Under the pieces are notes generated by a model. It ran no database searches. It saw nothing but the letters and a program-made list of their open reading frames with translations, and had not been told where the DNA came from. From NCBI GenBank assembly GCA_965224815.1, contig CBDDAF010000003.1, forward strand, positions 2,728,001 to 2,792,000: a stretch of 64,000 nucleotides of DNA, written 5' to 3'. Below are positions 18,417 to 26,696 of this stretch, piece after piece. Position numbers and translations under genes: made by a program. The DNA is from CAYPEL01 sp036479985. Lineage in GTDB: Bacteria; Pseudomonadota; Gammaproteobacteria; DSM-19610. How positions within the stretch are numbered: the stretch's first letter is position 1; each line of letters opens with the position of its first letter.

Positions 18417-18899
18417 TTAGTGATCATGTCCGTGTGCACTATGCACGTGACCGTGTTCTATTTCTTCTTCGGTTGCGTCACGAACATCCATCACTTCAAC
18501 GTCAAAATTAAGTTCAACACCGGCTAGTGGGTGGTTGCCGTCTATATTCACTTTGTCTTCTTTCACTTCGACAACGACAATGCTGATGGCCTGACCATCA
18601 GGCCCTTCAGCGTGGAATTGCATGCCAGGTTCGATGTCAACATCGGCCGGAAACATATCGCGAGGGACTTCTTCGATACGTGAATCATCACGCACACCGT
18701 AAGCCTCTTCCGGAGCAACTGTCACACTCATTTTGTCGCCGGATGTTTTGCCGACCAGGGCATTTTCAAGACCAGGAATGATATTGCTTGCGCCCTGCAA
18801 ATAAATAAAACTGCTGTCACTCGACTCATCAATCAGCGTCCCTTCATTGTCTTTCAGGGTGTAATTGAGGGTGACGACCTTTTTTTCTGCTATTTGCAT
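18417..18899 (-). CDS. slyD: FKBP-type peptidyl-prolyl isomerase SlyD
   Basis: A 160-residue cytoplasmic prolyl isomerase and chaperone. Residues 1-70 form the FKBP half (VVTLNYTLKDNEGTLIDES, FIYLQGASNIIPGLENAL). The inserted-flap chaperone region follows (DMFPADVDIEPGMQF, DGQAISIVVVEVKEDKVNIDGNHPLAG). The protein ends in a short His-rich tail (HGHVHSAHGHDH) as in metal-binding SlyD proteins, which deliver nickel for hydrogenase maturation. The tail is shorter than in E. coli. It is transcribed divergently from tmcA with only 35 bases between. Confidence 0.92.
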   Translation of the reverse strand: MQIAEKKVVTLNYTLKDNEGTLIDESSDSSFIYLQGASNIIPGLENALVGKTSGDKMSVTVAPEEAYGVRDDSRIEEVPRDMFPADVDIEPGMQFHAEGPDGQAISIVVVEVKEDKVNIDGNHPLAGVELNFDVEVMDVRDATEEEIEHGHVHSAHGHDH

Positions 18900-18934
18900 T
18901 GGAAAACCTTTGGGATTGAATCAAGAAAGACAAA

Positions 18935-21031
18935 GTGTGGCACCATACAGCAATGCTTCCATCCTGTTCAACATTACATAGGCAGGCGCTCATTCTGAGT
19001 GGCGAAAATCAGTGGTGTCTGCAGCAGGCAGCGGTGATTGAGCAGCGTTACTCTGCGCTAGATATTGGTGTATTGGCTGACACGAAACCCAACTTATTGG
19101 GTCAGGAACTGGATATATTGATTGTCGATGCCTGGCAAGGTTTCGATCCGGATTATTTTGGACAGGCAGCGGGTGCTATACGTGGTGGCGGTTTTCTGGT
19201 TCTGCTGACACCCGAATTAGATGGCTGGGCAGAATTAGATGATCCGCAGAGTGAACGTCTGAACGTCGCTTTATATCCTGCCTCGAGTCTGAAGGGGCGT
19301 TTTATACAACGCCTTGTGATGATTGTTCGCAACGATTCAAATGTTGTCTTGATCAGGGAAGGCGAAACCATACCTGAACTGAACTTATTAAGTGAAGCCA
19401 ACGATGAATCTCAATCAACAATAACAAGCACCCCGGATCAACAGCAGGCGATTGAAGCTATCATCAAGGTTGTCACTGGCCAACGCCGCCGTCCAGTCGT
19501 GCTGACATCAGATCGTGGCCGTGGTAAATCTGCCGCGTTTGGTTTTGCAGCAGCTGCACTACTGAAACAAGGTAATGAACATATTATTGTGACAGGGCCG
19601 TCTATACAGGCTGCCGACGCCTTGTTTAAACATGCAGGACAGCAACTTGAAGGCGCTCACAGTAAGCGTGGCTTGCTGAACTGGAACAATGCATCTATAA
19701 AATTTATTCCGCCAGATGACCTGGTGGATAAGCAACATCAAACAGATCTCTTACTGGTAGATGAAGCAGCGGCCATTCCAACGCCGATACTTCAAGCACT
19801 ACTGGGCAGGTATCCGCGTATTGCATTTGCTACTACTGTACACGGTTACGAAGGCACCGGTCGTGGTTTTGCGGTTCGATTCCATCAAACACTTGATACA
19901 CAAACCCGTGGCTGGAAAGCATTATCACTTGAAACGCCTATCCGGTGGGCACCGAACGATCCTGTTGAACAACTGGTTTCAGATATGTTGTTGTTGAATG
20001 CAGAAGCTGTTCCTGATGATGCAATTAATGAAGCAAAACCCAGCATATGTCAGATAGAAAAGCTCAATAGAGACGAGTTGATTAATAATGAGACTTTGTT
20101 GTCGGAATTATTTGGTTTGCTAGTGCTCGCCCATTACCGAACCCGGCCATTTGATCTGCGGCACTTGTTAGATGGCCAGAATGTATTGATTTACGTTATG
20201 CGACATAAAGGACATGTTGTTGCCGTTGCATTGGTTTCAATAGAAGGGGGTTTTGATGCTGAAATATCCAGACAAATCCGGCTCGGAAATACTCGGCCGC
20301 ATGGACATTTATTGCCGGAAATTCTAGCAGCTCATTTGGGTCTTGATCAGGCGCCACAGTTAAAATGTGCCCGTATCATGCGTCTCGCAGTACACCCAAA
20401 TGTTCAGCAGCGTGGGCTCGGTACAGCACTACTACAAGCGATAATCGATGATTCTATAAAGCAGAATATTGATTACATTGGCAGCAGTTTTGGCGCAACA
20501 ATTGACTTACTTCGTTTCTGGCATCAGTCAGGTTTTATACCCGTCCGACTTAGCATAAAACGCGGTGCTACTAGTGGTGAACATTCAGCCGTCTTGCTGC
20601 AAGGATTAAACAAATATGGTGCTGAACTTGTTAACAGTGCGCGAGATAGGTTCGAGAAACATATATTTCAACAACTCGGTGACCCACTCCGTGATATTGA
20701 TCCTGGTATGGCAATGCAGTTATTACTGACTTCACGGTCCCATCAAACATCACAAATGGACGAAGCTGATCGGCAGGACTTATCCGATTTCGCAACCGGT
20801 AACCGGCTCTATGAAACCTGTATGGGGCCGGTTCATCAGCTGGTTAAGGGCGCAGTGTTACAACACAGCGCCATCAATTATTTAACCGAACAAGAATATA
20901 AACTTCTCATAGTGCGCGTGCTTCAAGGTAGAAGCTGGCAAGACTCTGCAACAATAATTAATGTAGAAGGACGAAAACAGACGGTTGAAATTCTACGCCA
21001 TGCTATTGATAAATTATTACAGTATCTCTGA
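18935..21031 (+). CDS. tmcA: tRNA(Met) cytidine acetyltransferase TmcA
   Basis: A 698-residue enzyme that acetylates the wobble cytidine (ac4C34) of elongator tRNA-Met using ATP and acetyl-CoA. The N-terminal DUF1726 segment is followed by a RecD-like helicase domain with Walker A SDRGRGKSAAFG (near residue 193) and LLVDEAAAIP. A GNAT domain has RLAVHPNVQQRGLGTALL (about residue 485) and SFGATIDLLRFWHQSGF, and a C-terminal tRNA-binding domain closes the protein. The reading frame begins with GTG 18935 after an AAAGA stretch; an ATG at 18953 is an alternative start. Confidence 0.93.
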   Translation: MWHHTAMLPSCSTLHRQALILSGENQWCLQQAAVIEQRYSALDIGVLADTKPNLLGQELDILIVDAWQGFDPDYFGQAAGAIRGGGFLVLLTPELDGWAELDDPQSERLNVALYPASSLKGRFIQRLVMIVRNDSNVVLIREGETIPELNLLSEANDESQSTITSTPDQQQAIEAIIKVVTGQRRRPVVLTSDRGRGKSAAFGFAAAALLKQGNEHIIVTGPSIQAADALFKHAGQQLEGAHSKRGLLNWNNASIKFIPPDDLVDKQHQTDLLLVDEAAAIPTPILQALLGRYPRIAFATTVHGYEGTGRGFAVRFHQTLDTQTRGWKALSLETPIRWAPNDPVEQLVSDMLLLNAEAVPDDAINEAKPSICQIEKLNRDELINNETLLSELFGLLVLAHYRTRPFDLRHLLDGQNVLIYVMRHKGHVVAVALVSIEGGFDAEISRQIRLGNTRPHGHLLPEILAAHLGLDQAPQLKCARIMRLAVHPNVQQRGLGTALLQAIIDDSIKQNIDYIGSSFGATIDLLRFWHQSGFIPVRLSIKRGATSGEHSAVLLQGLNKYGAELVNSARDRFEKHIFQQLGDPLRDIDPGMAMQLLLTSRSHQTSQMDEADRQDLSDFATGNRLYETCMGPVHQLVKGAVLQHSAINYLTEQEYKLLIVRVLQGRSWQDSATIINVEGRKQTVEILRHAIDKLLQYL

Positions 21032-21044
21032 TTAATCCTAAAGT

Positions 21045-21108
21045 TGTAGGAGCGGCTTCAGCCGCGATGGCCAGTAACACAGCATTCGCGGCTGAAGCCG
21101 CTCCTACA
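21045..21108. repeat. GTAG-type REP inverted pair, copy 4
   Basis: Inverted REP arms occupy the gap between the convergent tmcA and CpsD-like genes. Short flanking repeats (TCCTAAA / TTAGGAT) extend the stem. Confidence 0.9.
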
Positions 21109-21116
21109 CCTTAGGA

Positions 21117-21902
21117 TTATGCGGCAGCCTTATTCATAACTGTTCCAATGATGTTCGTGCCGCTGAGTCGTTCTACAGCGCATTCAATATGCTGTTTTTT
21201 AGTGACCCCATCCTCAATAACGAGTAAAGCAGTGTCTACATGCGGAGAGAAAGCCAGTGCTTCGGTTGTCATCAGGACAGGTGGCAGGTCAAAAATTATA
21301 ATCCGTTTGTCATCGGAAGATTTCATTTTCTTTATGAGTTGTTCCATTTTTTCTGAATTCAGCATTTCGGCTGAATTTTCTAACGCTTCACCGGCGGGTA
21401 AAATAACAAGATCATCATAGTCACTTGACTGGATTAACAGATCTTCGATTGGAATATCTTCCGTCAGGTGTTCGCTTAACCCGTTATATTCAGGGAGTCC
21501 TAATTGTTTCATCATCGCGGGATGACTCAGATTGGTATCCACAAGCAGAACAGAATGATCGATTTCCCTGGCCATGCTGATAGCCAGATTAATGGCTGTC
21601 AGTGTTTTACCTTCACCTTCTCCCGGACTGGTAACGGCGAGTGTGTTCCAGTTGTTTTCCTTAAAGCGCCGTAGAATTTGTGAACGAAGCAGATGGTAGG
21701 ACTCGGTAAACAAGCTGGGCTCAAGCCCGGTTAAAATTCTATTTTCCTGTAACACCGCTTTATCGAGGGTGACGAACTCTGCCTGAGTATAATCAATTAG
21801 GTTTTTATCAATACGCGGGATGTTCATAGCCATCAGCTGCGTATCTCGACTAGACAGTTTATGCCAACCGGTGTTTTCTACGGATTGAATCATGTTTTGC
21901 AT
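21117..21902 (-). CDS. CpsD/CapB-type P-loop ATPase (exopolysaccharide kinase-like)
   Basis: A 261-residue cytoplasmic ATPase of the bacterial tyrosine-kinase / ParA-like family. After a family-typical ESYHLLRSQILRRF helix comes Walker A TSPGEGEGKT (about residue 90), Walker A' VLLVDTNLSHP and Walker B IIIFDLPPV. The C terminus (NIIGTVMNKAAA) lacks the tyrosine cluster that CpsD and Wzc autophosphorylate. Such proteins normally partner a Wzz/GNVR polysaccharide co-polymerase, often in exosortase-linked exopolysaccharide loci. No co-polymerase is adjacent here, only a PEP-CTERM-like gene downstream. It may be a stand-alone regulator of exopolysaccharide export. Confidence 0.78.
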   Translation of the reverse strand: MQNMIQSVENTGWHKLSSRDTQLMAMNIPRIDKNLIDYTQAEFVTLDKAVLQENRILTGLEPSLFTESYHLLRSQILRRFKENNWNTLAVTSPGEGEGKTLTAINLAISMAREIDHSVLLVDTNLSHPAMMKQLGLPEYNGLSEHLTEDIPIEDLLIQSSDYDDLVILPAGEALENSAEMLNSEKMEQLIKKMKSSDDKRIIIFDLPPVLMTTEALAFSPHVDTALLVIEDGVTKKQHIECAVERLSGTNIIGTVMNKAAA

Positions 21903-21976
21903 AGGTTATTTTCCAAAATTTAGTTAAGAGGTATTGATAAATGGGTACATATTTTCATTGCGAACCGAACAAATAT

Positions 21977-22041
21977 TGTAGGAGCGGCTTCAGCCGCGAT
22001 GGTTGGTTGCATCACCCTTCGCGGCTAAAGCCGCTCCTACA
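21977..22041. repeat. GTAG-type REP inverted pair, copy 5
   Basis: Inverted REP arms lie between two leftward genes, with the right arm diverged to GGCTAAAGCC. Confidence 0.88.
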
Positions 22042-22066
22042 CGTACTCACAAATATATTGCTGCGT

Positions 22067-22525
22067 TTATGCCATTTTCATCCAATTTTCACGGCGGCCA
22101 ACCACGACCAGCCCGATCATGCCAGAGAAAAGCAAGACAGCAGCGGGTGGAATCGGCACGGCTTTGATCCGAAGCGCATAAGTACCTGAACCACTGACCC
22201 CTGGTATTGCGGCCAGATGAGCCAGTAATGTTCCAGGTTCAGTAACGTTGAAAGTGAATGTGCCCGTATCAAATCTGAAGCCAAGTGGCGTATCACCCTG
22301 AGTAATCCCTAGTGACAAAATGCTAAAGATGGATGGATATTCAAAATCAACTAACTCAGCCTTGTATGATCCTATCTGAGTCACCTCAAACGGGGTTGTA
22401 GACACTGTATTTTCTGAAACCGTCTGGAAATCTTCATAAACCACTGTCGAAGCTTGAGCGCCGCAAATTCCCAATATGAACACGGCTAAACCAGCAACAG
22501 TAGGCAAATATTTTCTTAGTCTCAT
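22067..22525 (-). CDS. Small exported protein with PEP-CTERM-like anchor
   Basis: A 152-residue protein with an N-terminal signal segment (VAGLAVFILGICGAQAS). The beta-rich body is of unknown fold. The tail reads AVPIPPAAVLLFSGMIGLVVVGRR, a PEP-CTERM-like exosortase signal with VPIPP in place of the PEP box. The basic end is followed by a few extra residues (ENWMKMA). It should be exported and processed at the membrane like the protein at 1160-1894. It is the second such substrate in the window, next to a CpsD-like ATPase. Function beyond sorting cannot be seen. Confidence 0.72.
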   Translation of the reverse strand: MRLRKYLPTVAGLAVFILGICGAQASTVVYEDFQTVSENTVSTTPFEVTQIGSYKAELVDFEYPSIFSILSLGITQGDTPLGFRFDTGTFTFNVTEPGTLLAHLAAIPGVSGSGTYALRIKAVPIPPAAVLLFSGMIGLVVVGRRENWMKMA

Positions 22526-22733
22526 TGGTTCTCTCCTGTCAAAGTTAGAGTTGCCATTACATGCGGTTCAAAACCAATCAAACCAGCAGGAGGTGTACAC
22601 TAGCGCACGTTTTTAACGGATGCGGCGAAGGCCGTCACTGAATGGGTGTGACTTCTGTTATGGAATTGTTAATACACTTAAGACAAGTTCACATTATGAT
22701 TTTATAGATGAGGCTAGCTAACTGTGTGTCTAA

Positions 22734-22764
22734 CTCTTGATAATTGTTTTTCTATTATCAAGAG
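22734..22764. repeat. Perfect 10-bp inverted repeat upstream of cyclase operon
   Basis: Arms CTCTTGATAA and TTATCAAGAG are separated by 11 bases. No T tract follows on either strand, so it resembles an operator or mRNA hairpin more than a terminator. Confidence 0.5.
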
Positions 22765-22790
22765 AACCCCTGATTAGTTTGGTAATAACT

Positions 22791-22854
22791 TGTAGGAGCG
22801 GATTCAGCCGCGAGAACGATGTCACTGGCCATCGCGGCTAAAGCCTCTCCTACA
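22791..22854. repeat. GTAG-type REP inverted pair, copy 6 (diverged)
   Basis: The arms carry changes (GGATTCAGCC and AAGCCTCTCC), so this is an older or decayed copy. It lies upstream of the cyclase gene. Confidence 0.85.
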
Positions 22855-23004
22855 GTATCTGTACTGTCCACTATGACAAATTCTATGAACCAAACCCAAG
22901 GTTTTGATTCCTTATCTATCCATGAAGCGCATCTTGTGATCAAATACTCATTCTCTGCATTAATTTTGAAAAAACATACTGCAAACTACTCGGAGGCTGG
23001 ATAG

Positions 23005-25125
23005 ATGGGTTTAACCAATCGGTTGAGTATTCGATCAAAATTGGTATTTTTATTACTGGCAACGAGTATTGCCAGTATTCTGATTATTGCATGGCAAGGT
23101 TATCAGTCTGCCAAAGGGGCGCTAAATGAGGCGGCGTATGATCAGCTAAGCACCTTAAGAGCTGCCAAAACCCAGCAAATTAACTCTTACTTTAATAACA
23201 TCAGCAACCAGGTTCAGGGTTTTTCAGATAATCGGATTGTCATTGACGCAATCAACGAGTTTCGTACGGCTTATCATCTTGCCAGCCGGGAAAGCGTTTC
23301 AGAACAGCAGCATCTATCCGTTGAGGAATTCTATCGGCAGGAGTTTATCCCGCAGTTGAAAAAACGCATAGGCGGTGAGCATGAAATTAAGCATTTTATC
23401 CCGACTAGAACAGCCCCAGCTTTCCTGCAATACCACTACATTGCCGATAACCCGAATGCAATAGGTAATAAGGACAAGCTGGTAAAAGCACAAAAAGACA
23501 AAAGCTATTATGCTCAGGTGCATGAGCGCTATCACGATAGCCTGCAAGGGTTAATCAAACAGTTTGGTTATTATGATCTTTTTCTGATCGACCACAAAAC
23601 AGGCGATATCGTTTATTCCGTTTTCAAGGAGATAGATTTTGCAACCAATTTGTATGACGGCCCATTCTCTTCCAGCAATTTCTCCCGTTTGATTCGAAAA
23701 GTGTCAGAAAACAATGTGCGTAATGAAGTTAAATTTCAGGACTTCGATCTTTACATGCCCTCATATGGATCACCTGCCGCATTTGCAGCAATTACCATCT
23801 ATGATGGCCTGGAAGTGGCTGGTATTTTAGCAGTGCAGATGCCAATCAGTGAGTTGAATAATGTGATGACAAGCAATCGGAGCTGGGAAAATAGTGGTAT
23901 GGGTGAAACCGGTGAAGTATTTTTAGTCGGCCGAAATCACCTGATGCGAACCGATTCCAGGTTTCTGGATCAACACAAGGAGCGCTATCTGAAGCGGCTA
24001 GCCAACATCGGTACGCCGGAGAAAACTATTCGACTCATCGATACATTAAATACCACTATTCTTTTTCAGAGTATCTATGGTGAATCCGTCAACAAGTCAT
24101 TCAGTGGGCGGACGGGTACAAGTCAGGTGATAGATTATCGGGGTATTCCAGTGTTTAGTGCTTATGCACCACTGCGCATGCATGGCATGGACTGGATCAT
24201 TCTTGCTGAGATGGATGTCGAGGAGGTTAATCAGCCGGTCGATAAATTCAGGCGTACTGTAATGGTCTATGCCAGTGTGCTCGGCATTATTATCACGCTG
24301 CTGGCTTTATTGGTGGCTAATTATTTTACCAAACCATTGCATACTCTGGTGGCTGCATTACGGCGTGTCGGTAAAGGTGAAACAGATATTCGTGTTGACA
24401 TTACACGTGAAGACGAAATGGGTGTGCTGAGCAGTTCCTTCAATAGCATGATGGAGGGTATCCAGCAGCAACAAACACTGATAAGCGAAAAAGAACTTGA
24501 AAACAAACTATTGTTGCATAATATTCTGCCGGAGCAGATTGCTGAACGTATGATTGCTGGTGAAGACCCGATCGCAGATAAGATTCCTAATGTTTCGGTA
24601 ATATTTGTAACGCTGACCGGACTTGATGATACAGATGATAATCCTGATTTAGCGATTAAAAAACTAAACAAATTAATTACTGATTTTGATGCTGCCGCAG
24701 AAGAAGCAGGGGTCGATAAAATTAAAACAATTGGTGATGATTACCTGGCTGCCTGTGGGCTGCTTACCCCACGTCTGGATCACAGCAAGCGTGCAGTAGA
24801 ATTTGCCCGCAAATTAATTATGATTTGTCAGCGTCTTGGGCAGGAATTCAATCAACCATTAGGGCTTAACGTAGGCATTCACTCCGGGAGTGTTCTGGCC
24901 GGTGTAATTGGAGACAAACGATTTATTTATGATGTTTGGGGGACAACGGTTAATACAGCTAATGCCATTCGTAGTCATGCCGGTTCCAATACTATCTTGA
25001 TAAGTAATACCACTTATGAAAATTTACCTGACCATGATCATTATAAAAAAGGCAAAGTAATTTCCTGTTGCGGTAAAAACGAATTACAGTCCTGGCAGTA
25101 TATTGGTGATCTCAATGATGCCTGA
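23005..25125 (+). CDS. Membrane nucleotidyl-cyclase-like receptor (dCache-HAMP-class III cyclase)
   Basis: A 706-residue receptor. TM1 (LVFLLLATSIASILIIAW, about 13-32) is followed by a large periplasmic dCache-type sensor, TM2 (about 420-443), HAMP, a short coiled coil (ISEKELENKLLLHNILPEQIAERM) and a class III cyclase domain. The domain keeps the second metal region IKTIGDDYLA and the LNVGIHSGSVLAGVIG core. However, the first metal motif reads VIFVTLTG where family members have FxDIxG, and the Arg of the VNxAxR motif is displaced (VNTANAIR). Catalytic activity is therefore uncertain. It overlaps the channel gene downstream, so the two are translationally linked. GGAGG precedes the ATG. Confidence 0.83.
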   Translation: MGLTNRLSIRSKLVFLLLATSIASILIIAWQGYQSAKGALNEAAYDQLSTLRAAKTQQINSYFNNISNQVQGFSDNRIVIDAINEFRTAYHLASRESVSEQQHLSVEEFYRQEFIPQLKKRIGGEHEIKHFIPTRTAPAFLQYHYIADNPNAIGNKDKLVKAQKDKSYYAQVHERYHDSLQGLIKQFGYYDLFLIDHKTGDIVYSVFKEIDFATNLYDGPFSSSNFSRLIRKVSENNVRNEVKFQDFDLYMPSYGSPAAFAAITIYDGLEVAGILAVQMPISELNNVMTSNRSWENSGMGETGEVFLVGRNHLMRTDSRFLDQHKERYLKRLANIGTPEKTIRLIDTLNTTILFQSIYGESVNKSFSGRTGTSQVIDYRGIPVFSAYAPLRMHGMDWIILAEMDVEEVNQPVDKFRRTVMVYASVLGIIITLLALLVANYFTKPLHTLVAALRRVGKGETDIRVDITREDEMGVLSSSFNSMMEGIQQQQTLISEKELENKLLLHNILPEQIAERMIAGEDPIADKIPNVSVIFVTLTGLDDTDDNPDLAIKKLNKLITDFDAAAEEAGVDKIKTIGDDYLAACGLLTPRLDHSKRAVEFARKLIMICQRLGQEFNQPLGLNVGIHSGSVLAGVIGDKRFIYDVWGTTVNTANAIRSHAGSNTILISNTTYENLPDHDHYKKGKVISCCGKNELQSWQYIGDLNDA

Positions 25126-26671
25126 CTGGTTAGGAAATGAAACATGGCTAGCCTGGGGTATTGGCCTGCTGATTGGCTTTCCGCTACTCATGGTGCTATT
25201 CGGTGAAATGCTCTATCGGCTGGAAGGAACACGCAATAGCCGTCATGCACTTATAACTAATGCCCAGTATTTTGTGTTTCCAAGTCTGGCAATTTACCTG
25301 TTACTAAGTCAGGTTCTTGAGTTGACGCATGAACACCTGATTATAAAGGTTGTCGCGTCTGTCTTCTGGATCAGTATTCTTTACCTGTCTATTACAACCT
25401 TCAACATATTCTGGACCAACAAAAGCATGGATGATGATGCCTGGCAAAGCCGGGTTCCCAATCTGATTCTGAATATCGCCCGCTTGTTTTTCATACTGCT
25501 AGGAATCGCCTTTATCATTTCGGCGATCTGGAATATCGACCTGGGACAAATGTTGGCTGCACTTGGTGTTGGTTCAATTGTGCTTGGCCTGGCATTGCAG
25601 GACACACTCGGTGGGTTATTTGCAGGTATTACGCTGATTTCGGCGCGTCAGTTCCAGATAGGAGACTGGTTAAAGACAAATGATGTTATTGGCCAGGTTA
25701 TTTCTATTAACTGGCATTCCGTCACGCTGAAAACCTTTGAAGAAGATTTACTGGTCATTCCAAACTCGGTACTCGCGAGTAATACATTTTATAATTATAG
25801 TCGGCCAGACAAGATACATATGGAACGCGTTACGACCATTTTTAGTGATGACCACCCACCCAATATGGTTCGTGAAGCATTGATGGAGGCGGCACTGAGC
25901 ACGCCGGGTGTTCTGCACGATCCACGCCCAATGATTCATTTACGCGACCTGAAAGAAGATGGCGCCTACGAAGCGATGCTCTATTACGATGATTATGAAA
26001 TTATTGATGATATCGTCGATGGGTATCTTACCCGTGCCTGGTACGCTGCAAACCGGCATGGCGTGATCTTTCCTTATGAGGATTACCGTATTTATAATTC
26101 CCGTGGTTCTGATTTAGATTTGGGAGATACTAACCCAATTTACGAAGCTGACGTTATTGGTAAATTACATGAACTGGGAACATTTAACCTGAAAGATTCC
26201 GAACTCGATCTACTAACAAAAAATGTTCGTGTGCATCGCTATGGAAAAGGAGAAGTGGTACTTGAGGCCGGAGTAGAATCTAGAGGGCTGTACGTTGTTC
26301 TTGAAGGTCAGGTTAAAAAATCCATGCTTGATGCCCAGGGTCAGAATAGAGATCTTGGATATGCTAACTCGGGTGATCTTCTTGGTCTCGTTTCCGTTAT
26401 CCACAGAGAAGATAATATCGCCAATGCCCGTGCTGAAAGTGATTGCCAGATTGCCGTTCTTGACCGGGATTCTGTTTATGCAGTGTTAAAAGGTAATCCG
26501 AAATTTTCTCATAAAATCGAGCTGGGCATAGAGGTAAGATTAAAAACGGTGAACGCAATAAGAGCCCAGCAGCAAATCAACCTGGACAATCAACACAATG
26601 AACAGAATCGTGATGTGACACTAAAAGATCTATTGAGAAAACAACCACAGCAGGGTGCCCGAAAAAGTTGA
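25115..26671 (+). CDS. MscS-family mechanosensitive channel with C-terminal cNMP-binding-type domain
   Basis: About 518 residues. Four hydrophobic helices are followed by the MscS pore/beta signature (LAALGVGSIVLGLALQDTLGGLFAGI, HSVTLKTFEEDLLVIPNS region) and a C-terminal cyclic-nucleotide-binding fold (HRYGKGEVVLEAGVESRGLY and onward). This is the layout of bacterial cyclic-nucleotide-regulated MscS channels. In the phosphate-binding cassette the usual FGE is LGL, and the Arg of the RxA motif is missing (DNIANARA), so canonical cAMP binding is doubtful. The start (ATG 25115 or 25118) lies inside the last codons of the cyclase-like gene, giving translational coupling and implying one signalling unit in the inner membrane. 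Confidence 0.85.
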   Translation: MMPDWLGNETWLAWGIGLLIGFPLLMVLFGEMLYRLEGTRNSRHALITNAQYFVFPSLAIYLLLSQVLELTHEHLIIKVVASVFWISILYLSITTFNIFWTNKSMDDDAWQSRVPNLILNIARLFFILLGIAFIISAIWNIDLGQMLAALGVGSIVLGLALQDTLGGLFAGITLISARQFQIGDWLKTNDVIGQVISINWHSVTLKTFEEDLLVIPNSVLASNTFYNYSRPDKIHMERVTTIFSDDHPPNMVREALMEAALSTPGVLHDPRPMIHLRDLKEDGAYEAMLYYDDYEIIDDIVDGYLTRAWYAANRHGVIFPYEDYRIYNSRGSDLDLGDTNPIYEADVIGKLHELGTFNLKDSELDLLTKNVRVHRYGKGEVVLEAGVESRGLYVVLEGQVKKSMLDAQGQNRDLGYANSGDLLGLVSVIHREDNIANARAESDCQIAVLDRDSVYAVLKGNPKFSHKIELGIEVRLKTVNAIRAQQQINLDNQHNEQNRDVTLKDLLRKQPQQGARKS

Positions 26672-26696
26672 TTACAAGATAGTCCAGGCAGTCCAT

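Larger units (their letters stand above)
22526..23004. other. Gene-free interval with a hairpin and REP copy 6
   Basis: This 479-base gap separates divergent genes. It holds a perfect 10-bp inverted repeat at 22734-22764 (arms CTCTTGATAA / TTATCAAGAG) and a REP pair at 22791-22854. Promoters for the cyclase operon and the PEP-CTERM gene must lie here. I see no gene. Confidence 0.5.
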
